Under the pieces are notes generated by a model. It was given only the letters and a program-made list of their open reading frames with translations. It made no database searches and was not told the DNA's origin. From Bacillus fungorum (lineage in GTDB: Bacteria > Bacillota > Bacilli > Bacillales > Bacillaceae_G), in contig NZ_NWUW01000034.1 in assembly GCF_002746455.1 (NCBI RefSeq), forward strand, positions 1 to 40,527: DNA of 40,527 bases, written 5' to 3'. Numbering within the stretch: position 1 is the stretch's first letter; every line of letters starts with the position of its first letter. A program made the translations under genes and the position numbers. Below are positions 7,940 to 16,361 of the stretch, one piece after another.

Positions 7940-8666
7940 AGTCTTAATTAAACTAAGCGGTGGCGCACTTGCCGATCAAACCGGAAATAGTTTTAACTCC
8001 AAACGATTAGAACATATCGCAAACGAAATTTTATCCATTGTTGATTTAGGTATCGAGGTGTCCATCGTAATCGGTGGCGGTAATATTTTCAGAGGTCATT
8101 TAGCTGAAGAATGGGGAATCGATCGTGTAGAAGCTGATAATATCGGTACACTAGGAACAATTATTAATAGTTTAATGCTTCGCGGTGTTTTAACTAGTAA
8201 AACAGAAAGAGAAATACGTGTTATGACATCCATTCCATTTAACGCAGTAGCCGAACCATACATTCGCCTACGTGCAGTCCACCATTTAGATAACGGTTAT
8301 ATCGTTATTTTTGGAGGCGGGAACGGGCAACCATTCGTTACGACAGATTATCCAAGTGTCCAAAGAGCAATTGAAATGAATAGTGATGCTATATTAGTCG
8401 CAAAACAAGGAGTAGATGGCGTCTTTACTAGTGATCCAAAACATAATAAATCAGCGAAAATGTACAAAAAACTAAACTATAACGACATTGTTAGGCAAAA
8501 CATACAAGTAATGGATCAAGCCGCTTTATTACTTGCCCGTGATTATAATTTACCAGCACATGTCTTTAACTTTGATGAGCCTGGAGTAATGAAAAGAATT
8601 TGCTTAGGTGAGCATGTGGGGACATTGATTAATGATGATGCTTCACTGCTTGTGCATGAAAAATAG
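7923..8666 (+). CDS. pyrH: UMP kinase paralogue (PyrH-like amino-acid-kinase fold)
   Basis: It encodes 247 residues and should phosphorylate UMP to UDP in the cytosol. The features are KRVLIKLSGGALA at the N-terminus (PyrH usually has LSGEALA), VIGGGNIFRG, AEPYIRLRAVHHL, VIFGGGNGQPFVTTDYPS (usually GTGNPFFTTDT), AKQGVDGVFTSDPK and VMDQAALLL. The ATG at 7923 is preferred because GGGGG at 7911-7915 is too close to the in-frame ATG at 7917. The departures at the phosphate- and nucleotide-binding loops point to a second, divergent copy. The housekeeping pyrH is expected beside frr/tsf elsewhere. Confidence 0.85.
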   Translation: MKPYKRVLIKLSGGALADQTGNSFNSKRLEHIANEILSIVDLGIEVSIVIGGGNIFRGHLAEEWGIDRVEADNIGTLGTIINSLMLRGVLTSKTEREIRVMTSIPFNAVAEPYIRLRAVHHLDNGYIVIFGGGNGQPFVTTDYPSVQRAIEMNSDAILVAKQGVDGVFTSDPKHNKSAKMYKKLNYNDIVRQNIQVMDQAALLLARDYNLPAHVFNFDEPGVMKRICLGEHVGTLINDDASLLVHEK

Positions 8667-8679
8667 TTATTTCCACCAA

Positions 8680-8706
8680 AAAAGGTGTCTATAAAAGACA
8701 CCTTTT
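8680..8706. terminator. Bidirectional terminator between convergent genes
   Basis: AAAAGGTGTCT (8680-8690) and AGACACCTTTT (8696-8706) are perfect complements with a 5-nt loop. It serves the kinase gene and the convergent phospholipase D-type gene. Confidence 0.9.
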
Positions 8707-8718
8707 CTTCCTTAATTC

Positions 8719-9930
8719 TCATAAATAAAAATCAAATACCCCCGCCAATTTCTCCTTACACCGCTCCCAAAAAGATAAATTCTCAAAAAACGTTTTCTTC
8801 ATTTCTTTCGAATCGCGAAAATCCTCTGTTAACGCCTTATTCACTTCTGATACGATAGTCCCACCATGAATATACAAATTCATCTCATCATTAATATAAA
8901 AGCTACGTGCAGTTATGTTCGTTGTACCGATAACAGTTAGTTCATTATCAATTAACATTAACTTCCCATGAAACATCCCTTTTTTATAACCATATACCAT
9001 AATCCCGTTATTAACAGCTTGACGTATGTACGGATATGCTGCTTCTTTAATGAGAGGAATATCCGGTTTATATGACCAAAGTATTTTTACTGTAACGCCA
9101 CGTTTTTGTGCTCCAATTAAAGCACTCATTAACTCTTTATTTTTCGCTATAAAATAAGGTGTTGTAATGACAATTGAATGCTTCGCTTCTTTTATTAATT
9201 CTATATATTTTTCAGCGACATGATGCCCATTGTAGCTAACGATTGTATGTAATGTATTCCCTTTACTCGCTTTATTCGTACTTCTCTTTATATGTTCTTT
9301 CGTATCCCGCTTCCAATCTAAAGCGAACTGCTCTTCTAAATCTTTTGCTCCTTCTCCTCTTATCCTTACATGATAGTCACGCCAATATCCAAATCGCTTA
9401 TCTTTTCCTAAGTACTCATCTCCTATATTAAAACCACCTGTATATCCAATCTCCCCATCAACCGTTGTAATACGGCGATGATTACGATGGTGAAGTGAAT
9501 AAAATCCGAATGGCAATTCAGGGTTTCTACTATATGTAAAATGTACACCACTTTCCCGCAATTCATTTTTCATATTTCTTTCAAATGATAAATCATTAAT
9601 GCGATCAACTGATAAATAGACGTTTACTCCTTCTTTCGCCTTCTCTTTTAATAAGTTTAAAAAAGTATGGCTACTTTTATCATCCGACAAAATAAAAAAA
9701 TATGTGTAAATAGATTGTTTCGCTTCTTTTATATCAGTAAATAACTGTTTATAAAATGACTTCCCTTCTACATATAATTGAAAGTCACTATAATGAGGAG
9801 CGTACTCTGTCGGCATGTTTTTACCAGCTTCCATTTCCCTACCTAAAGTAACATCAATATGCATCCAAATGAATATAAAAATGAAAATAGCCATAATAAT
9901 AGAAGTAACTCGCAATATTTTTTTTATCAT
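8719..9930 (-). CDS. Phospholipase D-family membrane enzyme (cardiolipin synthase-like)
   Basis: It encodes 403 residues with one N-terminal membrane helix (KKILRVTSIIMAIFIFIF) and two PLD catalytic modules. The second is canonical (FHGKLMLIDNELTVIGTTN, an HxKxxxxD motif). The first reads NHRRITTVDGEIGYTGGFN, so its expected Lys is Arg. The start at 9930 is chosen because GGAAGGAAAT lies just upstream; the farther in-frame ATG at 9981 has no such site. Cardiolipin synthases of Bacillus have two membrane helices and about 480 residues; this one is shorter, so another phospholipid or nuclease substrate is possible. Confidence 0.8.
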   Translation of the reverse strand: MIKKILRVTSIIMAIFIFIFIWMHIDVTLGREMEAGKNMPTEYAPHYSDFQLYVEGKSFYKQLFTDIKEAKQSIYTYFFILSDDKSSHTFLNLLKEKAKEGVNVYLSVDRINDLSFERNMKNELRESGVHFTYSRNPELPFGFYSLHHRNHRRITTVDGEIGYTGGFNIGDEYLGKDKRFGYWRDYHVRIRGEGAKDLEEQFALDWKRDTKEHIKRSTNKASKGNTLHTIVSYNGHHVAEKYIELIKEAKHSIVITTPYFIAKNKELMSALIGAQKRGVTVKILWSYKPDIPLIKEAAYPYIRQAVNNGIMVYGYKKGMFHGKLMLIDNELTVIGTTNITARSFYINDEMNLYIHGGTIVSEVNKALTEDFRDSKEMKKTFFENLSFWERCKEKLAGVFDFYL

Positions 9931-10007
9931 TTTGATTTCCTTCCGCTCGTTTTCTTTCCACCTTTCTATTTTGTCATTCAAATTTAGATTTCATGCTTCA
10001 TACAAAA

Positions 10008-10034
10008 AAGGATGTGACTTAACGTCACACCCTT
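10008..10034 (-). terminator. Terminator of the ABC transporter operon
   Basis: On the minus strand AAGGGTGTGAC and GTCACATCCTT pair around a short loop with one mismatch and are followed by six T. It lies seven bases after the last permease gene. Confidence 0.85.
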
Positions 10035-10040
10035 GTTATA

Positions 10041-11186
10041 TTAAACAAAGTTCCTCGCATCATTATTTCTTCCAAACTTATAAATCGCAATTAAGAAGAA
10101 GGCAATTGCAAAAGCAAATAAAATTAAAATGTTTAAATACAACTCCGAGAACGGTATTCCTTGTTGTAGCTTTGATACTGTATCTAACAACCAGCGCTGC
10201 GGAAGAAAATTAGCTACTTTTTGCACTGCTTTTGGCATAATGTCATACGGGAAATAACATCCAGCAAGTAAACATGTTGGTACTATCACTAGATTTTGCA
10301 ATGCATTTGAAGCAGTTGAACTTTTTGAAAAAGACACAATGACTAATGATAAACCAATTGCAATTAAAGCGAATATCATAAGCACACCAATCATTACTAT
10401 GAAAGGCATATTAATATTTGTATGAAAAACATTCGTCATAAAGAATACTGCAATTATAATTTGCAATGTTAATATCATCATATTTACTGCGACATTAGAT
10501 AATATAAATTTCTTTCCGTCAATTGGTGTTGATAATAATCTAAAATACGTTCTGTTCTCTTTTTCTTTTAAAATAAATCCTGATAAGTTCACTGCTGAAA
10601 ACAGCATAAACATAATAAGATAACCCATCGTTTGGTTTGTCATATCCTTATTTTTCGAAGTATCTTCTAGCGTCTCCGTTTTCATATTAAATGCACTTTT
10701 TTGATACCCTGCGTACATATTATCAAATGCACTTTGATCTGTTCCTGCCACTTTACTAATCGCTGCTACATTATCAATATAGTTGTATACATATGATTTT
10801 ATAAATCCTGTTACTTGATCACCTTTAATCGATGAAATTTCAATATGATCTGGTTTCCCTTCTCGAACACTTTTTGAAAAACCAGAATCTAATGTAATAA
10901 CTCCATCAAGTTTTTTGGAAGTAAGTTTATCTTCTACTTCAGACTCCTTAACCTTACTCACATTCACATGATTTAATCCTTCTAAAAACTTTATCGTATC
11001 GTTTGCTATCGACTCATTTTCTTTATTTACAATCCCGATATTTAACGTTCCTTGCCCTGCATTTCCGTATATCGAAAAAGAGATAAGCGTTCCGATTATT
11101 GGTAAACTAATAATAATGAATAACCCTTTTTTATTTTTCAAAAGTACAGATAACGTTTTTTGTATGAGCCATAAAATATCTTTCAT
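10041..11186 (-). CDS. ABC-2 type permease (second of two; LnrN-like)
   Basis: It encodes 381 residues: one N-terminal membrane helix, an extracellular region of about 150 residues, then five helices ending in a basic tail. This is the usual ABC-2 exporter half. The start ATG at 11186 follows GGGAGGGG and begins one base after the stop codon of the first permease, so the two are translationally coupled and probably form a heterodimer. The text NLSGFILKEKENRTYFRLLSTP matches the coupling-helix region of drug and lipid exporters. Context (kinase, regulator, ATPase) suggests export of a membrane-active compound. Confidence 0.88.
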   Translation of the reverse strand: MKDILWLIQKTLSVLLKNKKGLFIIISLPIIGTLISFSIYGNAGQGTLNIGIVNKENESIANDTIKFLEGLNHVNVSKVKESEVEDKLTSKKLDGVITLDSGFSKSVREGKPDHIEISSIKGDQVTGFIKSYVYNYIDNVAAISKVAGTDQSAFDNMYAGYQKSAFNMKTETLEDTSKNKDMTNQTMGYLIMFMLFSAVNLSGFILKEKENRTYFRLLSTPIDGKKFILSNVAVNMMILTLQIIIAVFFMTNVFHTNINMPFIVMIGVLMIFALIAIGLSLVIVSFSKSSTASNALQNLVIVPTCLLAGCYFPYDIMPKAVQKVANFLPQRWLLDTVSKLQQGIPFSELYLNILILFAFAIAFFLIAIYKFGRNNDARNFV

Positions 11187-11187
11187 A

Positions 11188-12297
11188 CTATAGCCCCTCC
11201 CGTCTACGTAATGCAATAATTGCAATTAATAAAAAGAGTGCTGATATTCCAAGGTTTAAAGAAATGACTGGTAGCGCTGCCCCTACATCATTCGCATAAA
11301 TAATTTTCATAACAGCTGTATTTGCCCACGTTAATGGTGATAAATTCGTAACGAAATTTTCTTCTACTACGAAATATGCACCACCAAAAATAGAAGCTAA
11401 TTGCACTACTACCATAATAATTGCTCTTGATGATTCAGCTGTTTTCGTAATATATCCGATTCCTAAACCGAAGCTAATTGCTAGAAAGACTTGTGTTAAT
11501 AAAATAATAAATATGATTCCAAAATGATCGCCCCAATTCGCTTGAAAAACAAATTTACTAAATAACATAACGAGTAATATGCACAGGGCATTTGCTACTA
11601 GACTACCAAGTACTTTTCCAATGAATATTTCAGCCTTACTTATTGGTGCAGCAATGAGACGATCTCCTGTTTTACGTATTCGTTCTCTTCGAATTAAAGA
11701 ACTCGCTCCCATTGCAGCATATAGTGCAATCATCGTTGTCATTACAACCGCATAGTAATCCATAGAACCGGGCTTTTTCGCGGCTTGTAAAGATGTTTCT
11801 TTTATATAATCATTATGATTTCCGTTTGAAATAACTGTGCTCACCTTAGTAGGATCTACTTTTGCAACTTCTGCCGCTACGTTGTACTTATCAACAAATG
11901 TTGTAAGCATGCCTTCCACAATGCTTCCCTCAATACTACTTTTGTCACTTCCGTAAGTTTTTGCACCATCTTTATTTAATTCTACATAAGCAGCAAATTT
12001 ATTTTGCTTCACCGCTTCCTTCCCATCTATACCTTCAGAAGCTTTTTTAAAATGAATACCCGATTTATCAACTTCTTTCGCAAATGCTTCAAATGCTTGA
12101 GAAAACGTGCTACTTGCTTCATCCTTATATAGCACTTGTATATCTTTAATCGAATGACTATCACTATTAAATGCGTTTGTTAATGCTGTTCCTAGTACAA
12201 GCATAAGCACAATTGGAAATGCTAACATAAAAACTAAAGTTCTTACGTCCCTGAAATCTCTTTTAATATGCATAATTGCAATATTGAAGATGTTCAA
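11188..12297 (-). CDS. ABC-2 type permease (first of two; LnrM-like)
   Basis: It encodes 369 residues with the same layout as its partner: one helix (RTLVFMLAFPIVLMLVLGTAL), an extracellular domain to about residue 180, and five further helices. RRERIRKTGDRLIAAPISKAEIF is the cytosolic coupling segment. It follows the ATPase gene by 37 bp and is followed by the second permease after one base. Cognate pairs of this form are present in LnrLMN of B. subtilis, which removes linear polyene antibiotics. Confidence 0.88.
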   Translation of the reverse strand: MNIFNIAIMHIKRDFRDVRTLVFMLAFPIVLMLVLGTALTNAFNSDSHSIKDIQVLYKDEASSTFSQAFEAFAKEVDKSGIHFKKASEGIDGKEAVKQNKFAAYVELNKDGAKTYGSDKSSIEGSIVEGMLTTFVDKYNVAAEVAKVDPTKVSTVISNGNHNDYIKETSLQAAKKPGSMDYYAVVMTTMIALYAAMGASSLIRRERIRKTGDRLIAAPISKAEIFIGKVLGSLVANALCILLVMLFSKFVFQANWGDHFGIIFIILLTQVFLAISFGLGIGYITKTAESSRAIIMVVVQLASIFGGAYFVVEENFVTNLSPLTWANTAVMKIIYANDVGAALPVISLNLGISALFLLIAIIALRRREGL

Positions 12298-12334
12298 TTG
12301 ATGAACCTCCCTTTACCTTTTCTTCATTTACCGT

Positions 12335-13273
12335 TTATTTATCTCGTAAGTTTCTACCAGTCAACGTGAGGAATACTGTTTCTAAGTTTGGAGCCTGCTC
12401 CTCTAACGAACGGATTTCAATGTCATGATTGATGAAGTGCTGAATAATTTTATTTAAATTATTTAATCCTGCATCCGAGTTTACTTTAATTACGTTCTCT
12501 TCAATTTGAACAGCTTTCACTCCATTTATCTCTTTTAACTGTTCTATATCTAAATTTTCTACTGACTTCACTTCAATCCAAATATCTTTCGTATCGGTAA
12601 TAATTGCTTTTAACTGCTCTTTCGTTCCTTCTGCAATCACTTTACCGTGATCTACTATCGCTATTTTCGTACAAATCTCTTCTACCTCTTCCATGTAGTG
12701 ACTCGTATAAATAATTGTACTTCCCATTTCATTTAATTTTCGAACAGACTGAAGAATATAGTTTCTTGACTGTGGATCAATTCCAACTGTCGGCTCATCC
12801 ATAATAATTAACTTCGGTCTATGTGCAATCGCACAAGCGATATTCAGTCTTCGTTTCATCCCACCAGAAAAGTTTTTCGGGTAACTTTTATATTTATCGC
12901 TAAGCCCCACAAATTGAAGTGCTTCCTCTACTCTCGCTTTTAGCTCAGCTCCTCTTAATCCGTACAACCCAGCAAAGAATTTCACATTTTCATAGGCAGT
13001 TAACTCTTCATAAATCGCAATATCTTGTGGAACAATACCGATATTCATTTTCGCAAATCGATTATGTTTCTTTATATTTTTTCCTAGTATGCTAATTTCA
13101 CCTTCATTACTTCTTAACAAACCAGCAATCATATTTATCGTTGTACTCTTACCAGCACCATTTGATCCTAAAAAGCCAAATATTTCCCCTTCTTTAATCG
13201 ATAAAGACATATTATCAACTGCGATGAAATCACCAAATTTTTTCGTTAAATTTTTAATTTCTAATGTATTCAT
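12335..13273 (-). CDS. ABC transporter ATPase (LnrL-like)
   Basis: It encodes 312 residues. It has Walker A GSNGAGKST (36-44), signature NFSGGMKRRLNIA, Walker B KLIIMDEPTVGID and the switch histidine in YTSHYMEEVEEI, so it should be an active ATPase. About 80 C-terminal residues form the extra domain typical of drug-export ATPases. The frame could begin at GTG 13282, ATG 13276 or ATG 13273. I prefer 13273 because the AGGGGTG site then lies at normal spacing. It powers the two downstream permeases. Confidence 0.9.
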   Translation of the reverse strand: MNTLEIKNLTKKFGDFIAVDNMSLSIKEGEIFGFLGSNGAGKSTTINMIAGLLRSNEGEISILGKNIKKHNRFAKMNIGIVPQDIAIYEELTAYENVKFFAGLYGLRGAELKARVEEALQFVGLSDKYKSYPKNFSGGMKRRLNIACAIAHRPKLIIMDEPTVGIDPQSRNYILQSVRKLNEMGSTIIYTSHYMEEVEEICTKIAIVDHGKVIAEGTKEQLKAIITDTKDIWIEVKSVENLDIEQLKEINGVKAVQIEENVIKVNSDAGLNNLNKIIQHFINHDIEIRSLEEQAPNLETVFLTLTGRNLRDK

Positions 13274-13306
13274 CATTTTCACCCCTATTTCGGTTTCTCT
13301 GCTATT

Positions 13307-13387
13307 AGTATAAACAAAAAGAATGAACCTGCTCAGTGCAGAAATTCATTCTTTTCACATGAGAATATTCACTTTTTTCATATGAGA
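13307..13387 (-). promoter_or_regulatory. ABC operon promoter with tandem regulator-type repeats
   Basis: The 138-bp gap between the kinase and ATPase genes has two near-identical 20-bp direct repeats, at 13345-13364 and 13368-13387. On the coding strand both read TCTCATRTGAAAARARTGAA and they are 23 bp apart. Downstream comes a TATACT -10 (13307-13312) with a poor -35, plus an imperfect hairpin built on GAATGAA/TTCATTC. This is the arrangement expected for a promoter activated by the neighbouring response regulator. The same hairpin might instead act as a partial terminator after the kinase gene. Confidence 0.6.
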
Positions 13388-13411
13388 TGGTTCATCCTCG
13401 TCCCATTCTCT

Positions 13412-14512
13412 TTATATTGGCAACAACATCGTTACTGAAAAACCACTTGTCCCATCTACAATAATTTTTCCGTTTACAGACGCCGTTCGCTCCTCCATCC
13501 CCATAATACCAAGACCTTTTTTAACAAGAGCTGCCCCTTTTCCGTTATCCTTCACTTGTACTTTCACCATCTTGTTAAGCACATGAATATCGATTGAAAT
13601 GACTGTCGCATCAGCATATTTCATCGCATTCGTTAGTGCCTCTGTAACATTTTCACCAATAATTTTCCACTGTATAGGAGAAATCATATCTAAGTTCCCT
13701 TTATAAACGAAAGGAATATTCACATCATGCTTACTGGCAAATTCCTCTATGAACAATTTCATACGATGAATGCCAATTTGCTCAGTTGGTGGCTTCATAT
13801 TTTTTAATGTAATCCGAATACTTTCAATTCCCTCTTTTGAAATATGAATTGCATTTTGTAATAACTCGGCAGATTTCTCTTTATCTCTCCCCATTACTCT
13901 CTTTGCTGCTTCCATTTGAATTAGCGCACCTGTCATCGAATGGCCAATTTTATCATGAATTTCTTGTGATAACCGATTTCTCTCTTCTAACTTAAATGTG
14001 TACTCTGATTGCCTTATGTACTCTTTATTTTCATGTAAGCTTTTCGTCAGTCGCTGCATATCTTTACGCATCTTATCATTTTGTGATTCAAGCTTTAATA
14101 CGCGCGATATATACCGTTCTGCCATAATTAATACGAGGAAAGAAAATGCAACAATTAATCCATATGTCATTCGAATACTTTCATCTGTAAATATAATAGG
14201 AATCATCATAATGATAAAGAGTTGCCATCTCTTCTCTATATAACGAAATATAATTTCATATAAGTTCAATGGTAAAAACAAAATAAAAAACGGATGAACC
14301 TTCCATGTAAATAACATAACTAAGCCAATTGACACAGAAGTTAATATGTTTTTGTACGTATCTTTTTTAAATATAGATATTAGCACGTTTACAGAAAGAT
14401 ATAAAAGCAAAGTAAGTATAATCCATGGTAAGTTCGCAACATTTAAATAAATGTAACTAAACACAATATATATAAAGACAATTAATTTACTTACAATTAA
14501 CCAAAATTCCAT
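13412..14512 (-). CDS. Sensor histidine kinase, NarL/DesK class (LnrJ-like)
   Basis: It encodes 366 residues. About five membrane helices occupy the first 135 residues with almost no extracellular domain, a form typical of intramembrane-sensing kinases. A coiled coil (140-175) leads to the HisKA_3 dimerisation region with phospho-acceptor His186 in EIHDKIGHS. The ATP-binding domain has the N box ENVTEALTNAMKYA and the G box DNGKGAALVKKGLGIMGM. It begins four bases after the response-regulator stop codon. With the ABC genes it would sense a membrane-active compound and raise exporter expression. Confidence 0.9.
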   Translation of the reverse strand: MEFWLIVSKLIVFIYIVFSYIYLNVANLPWIILTLLLYLSVNVLISIFKKDTYKNILTSVSIGLVMLFTWKVHPFFILFLPLNLYEIIFRYIEKRWQLFIIMMIPIIFTDESIRMTYGLIVAFSFLVLIMAERYISRVLKLESQNDKMRKDMQRLTKSLHENKEYIRQSEYTFKLEERNRLSQEIHDKIGHSMTGALIQMEAAKRVMGRDKEKSAELLQNAIHISKEGIESIRITLKNMKPPTEQIGIHRMKLFIEEFASKHDVNIPFVYKGNLDMISPIQWKIIGENVTEALTNAMKYADATVISIDIHVLNKMVKVQVKDNGKGAALVKKGLGIMGMEERTASVNGKIIVDGTSGFSVTMLLPI

Positions 14513-14516
14513 ATCT

Positions 14517-15155
14517 TTAATCTACTTTCCCTGTTAAATAATAAATCGCAATTTGTGTACGATGTTCAAGTCCAGTTTTCCCTAAAACTGATGTAATATA
14601 ATTTGCAATCGTTCCTTCTGATATGAAAAGTTGCTTTGAAATTTCTTTATTCGAGAAACCTTTCGCAATTAATGCGATAATACTAAGTTCTCTTTCTGTA
14701 AAAAGACTTGTATCTATTTTACATTCGTCCTCTTTGCTTTCCATTAAATTAGACTTGATTTTATCAAGCACTACATCTTGCATAACAGTTTGACCGTTAT
14801 ATACCCCTTTTATTGCATCACGAATACGCTCTGGATCATTATTTTTTAATAAATAACCTTTCGCCCCGTTCTTCACTGCGTCCAAAATATATTCATCATC
14901 ATCGAACGTCGTTAAAATTAACGGTTTCGTTTTCGTCTCTTCACAAATGAATTTCGTCGCCTCTACCCCGTTCATATTTGGCATGCGAACATCTAATAGA
15001 GCGATATCAACGTCGTTCTTTTTGCAATATTCCACCGCTTCTTTCCCATCGTTTACTGTATCTACTACTTCAAACTCTTCATATGTATTTAAAATAATTT
15101 TCATGCCTTCTCTAATAAAAGAATTATCATCTGCGATTAATATTTTAATTTTCAT
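14517..15155 (-). CDS. NarL-family response regulator (LnrK-like)
   Basis: It encodes 212 residues: a receiver domain with acidic pair DD near 9-10, phospho-acceptor Asp55 in ALLDVRMPN, then Thr and Lys of the switch (LTTF, YLLKN), and a C-terminal LuxR-type helix-turn-helix (FTERELSIIALIAKGFSNKE). It is the first gene of the five-gene cluster, ahead of its kinase. The likely target is the tandem repeat before the ATPase gene. Confidence 0.92.
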   Translation of the reverse strand: MKIKILIADDNSFIREGMKIILNTYEEFEVVDTVNDGKEAVEYCKKNDVDIALLDVRMPNMNGVEATKFICEETKTKPLILTTFDDDEYILDAVKNGAKGYLLKNNDPERIRDAIKGVYNGQTVMQDVVLDKIKSNLMESKEDECKIDTSLFTERELSIIALIAKGFSNKEISKQLFISEGTIANYITSVLGKTGLEHRTQIAIYYLTGKVD

Positions 15156-15311
15156 GTTTGTTAGTAAGGACTACTCCCTACTGACATTCACATCCTTTCT
15201 TCCCGTAACGTTTCCTACTTGCCCATTATATACTTCTCTTTACCATTTTTTCACACCTTTTTTCATATAGCCTCCTTCCTAAAAATATATTATTCTTTTT
15301 TTACAACATGT

Positions 15312-15346
15312 GTAGGGTAACCTGTCATTTCTTACGTCTATATAAT
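15312..15346 (+). promoter_or_regulatory. Promoter region of the sigma/anti-sigma operon
   Basis: A perfect TATAAT lies at 15341-15346, 30 bp before the sigma start. GTAACC (15317-15322) and CGTC (15335-15338) resemble ECF -35 and -10 elements, but they are only 12 bp apart, short of the usual 16 or so. SigA transcription from TATAAT is the safer reading; autoregulation cannot be claimed. Confidence 0.4.
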
Positions 15347-15375
15347 AGAATGCGTCAAAAAGGAGGGAGAGACCC

Positions 15376-15921
15376 ATTGAGGAAAAACAATTAATTGAAA
15401 AAGCACAGCAAGGAAGCGAACATGCTTTTCGTATCCTTGTGCAAACATATCGTCATTATATTTTTCAAGTTATCTTTTCTATTTTAAGACATGAAGAAGA
15501 TGCGAAAGATGTTACACAAGAAGTATTCGTAAAAATTCACGCCTCTCTCCCTAATTATCAATTTCGCGGATTAAAAACGTGGATGGCGCGTATTGCCACC
15601 AATCACGCTATTGATTATAAGAGAAAGAAAGCTAGAGAAAATGAAGAACTCTCCTTATGTAAAGAAACTGAAGAAAATATAAAATCCTCTCATAATATCG
15701 AGGCTTTATTATTGACGAAAGAGCAAAAATTACTCATTGCTCAAAAACTGAGAGAACTTCCCGAAAATTACCGTGACGTCGTTCTCGCACATTACTTAGA
15801 AGAAAAAAGCTATCAAGAAATTGCTTTGCAGGAAAATATCGAAGTGAAAACAGTCGAAATGAAACTGTATCGGGCAAGAAAATGGATTAAAAAACATTGG
15901 AAGGAGGAAGAGTTTCTATGA
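15376..15921 (+). CDS. ECF RNA polymerase sigma factor, apparent ATT start
   Basis: It encodes 181 residues from ATT at 15376. Region 2 includes RHEEDAKDVTQEVFVKIH and TWMARIATNHAIDYKRKK; region 4 includes LPENYRDVVLAHYLEEKSYQ and a helix-turn-helix. The frame upstream of the GTG at 15439 keeps the typical sigma N-terminus (EEKQLIEKAQQGSEHAFRIL), and a strong AGGAGGGAG sits 9 nt before the ATT. No ATG, GTG or TTG exists in frame between the upstream stop and 15439. Starting at 15439 would remove 21 residues of region 2 and has no ribosome binding site. The next gene is its anti-sigma factor. Confidence 0.85.
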   Translation: MEEKQLIEKAQQGSEHAFRILVQTYRHYIFQVIFSILRHEEDAKDVTQEVFVKIHASLPNYQFRGLKTWMARIATNHAIDYKRKKARENEELSLCKETEENIKSSHNIEALLLTKEQKLLIAQKLRELPENYRDVVLAHYLEEKSYQEIALQENIEVKTVEMKLYRARKWIKKHWKEEEFL

Positions 15922-16361
15922 TGCATTATTCAAAAGAAGATTGGCGCAATTATACATTAGATTTTATAGAAAGCAATGAACGTGAATCTATGGAAGAACA
16001 TCTTTATGAATGTGATCATTGTTTAGCACTTTATATGGAAAGTATTGATGAACAACATGAAAACCTTCCAATGATAAATGATGATTCATTTACGAACGAA
16101 GTTATGACGCAAATTAATTTTGAAATACTACAGTCTAATGAAAATATAAAAACAAACTCGCTAAAGCGCACGATCATTCACTACATAATTGCAACTGCGG
16201 CTACAATTATTTTTATGGTAAGTGGTTTATTCCAGTATATTTTCACAGCGACATCAAATTTCGAGAAATCTTCAAAACATAACGAGTCTTCTATCTCACA
16301 ACAAATTGTAAACAAATCAGTAGACACATCGAAAAAGAACGGAGGTTCAAAGTATGAATAA
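15918..16361 (+). CDS. Zinc-type membrane anti-sigma factor
   Basis: It encodes 147 residues. The cytosolic N-terminal domain has the ZAS zinc motif HLYECDHC (HxxxCxxC). One membrane helix follows (TIIHYIIATAATIIFMVSGL), then a short polar extracellular tail. It overlaps the sigma stop codon by four bases (ATGA), with AAGGAGG at 15901-15907 as ribosome binding site, so sigma and anti-sigma are coupled. It should hold the sigma factor inactive at the membrane until a signal releases it; the signal is unknown. Confidence 0.88.
   Translation: MMHYSKEDWRNYTLDFIESNERESMEEHLYECDHCLALYMESIDEQHENLPMINDDSFTNEVMTQINFEILQSNENIKTNSLKRTIIHYIIATAATIIFMVSGLFQYIFTATSNFEKSSKHNESSISQQIVNKSVDTSKKNGGSKYE

Noticed and set aside
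9931..9981. Longer start for the PLD-type enzyme
   Set aside because: No ribosome binding site at 9981, whereas GGAAGGAAAT precedes the ATG at 9930.
15317..15338. ECF-type promoter (GTAACC and CGTC) for sigma autoregulation
   Set aside because: Spacing is about four bases too short; a perfect TATAAT overlaps the region.
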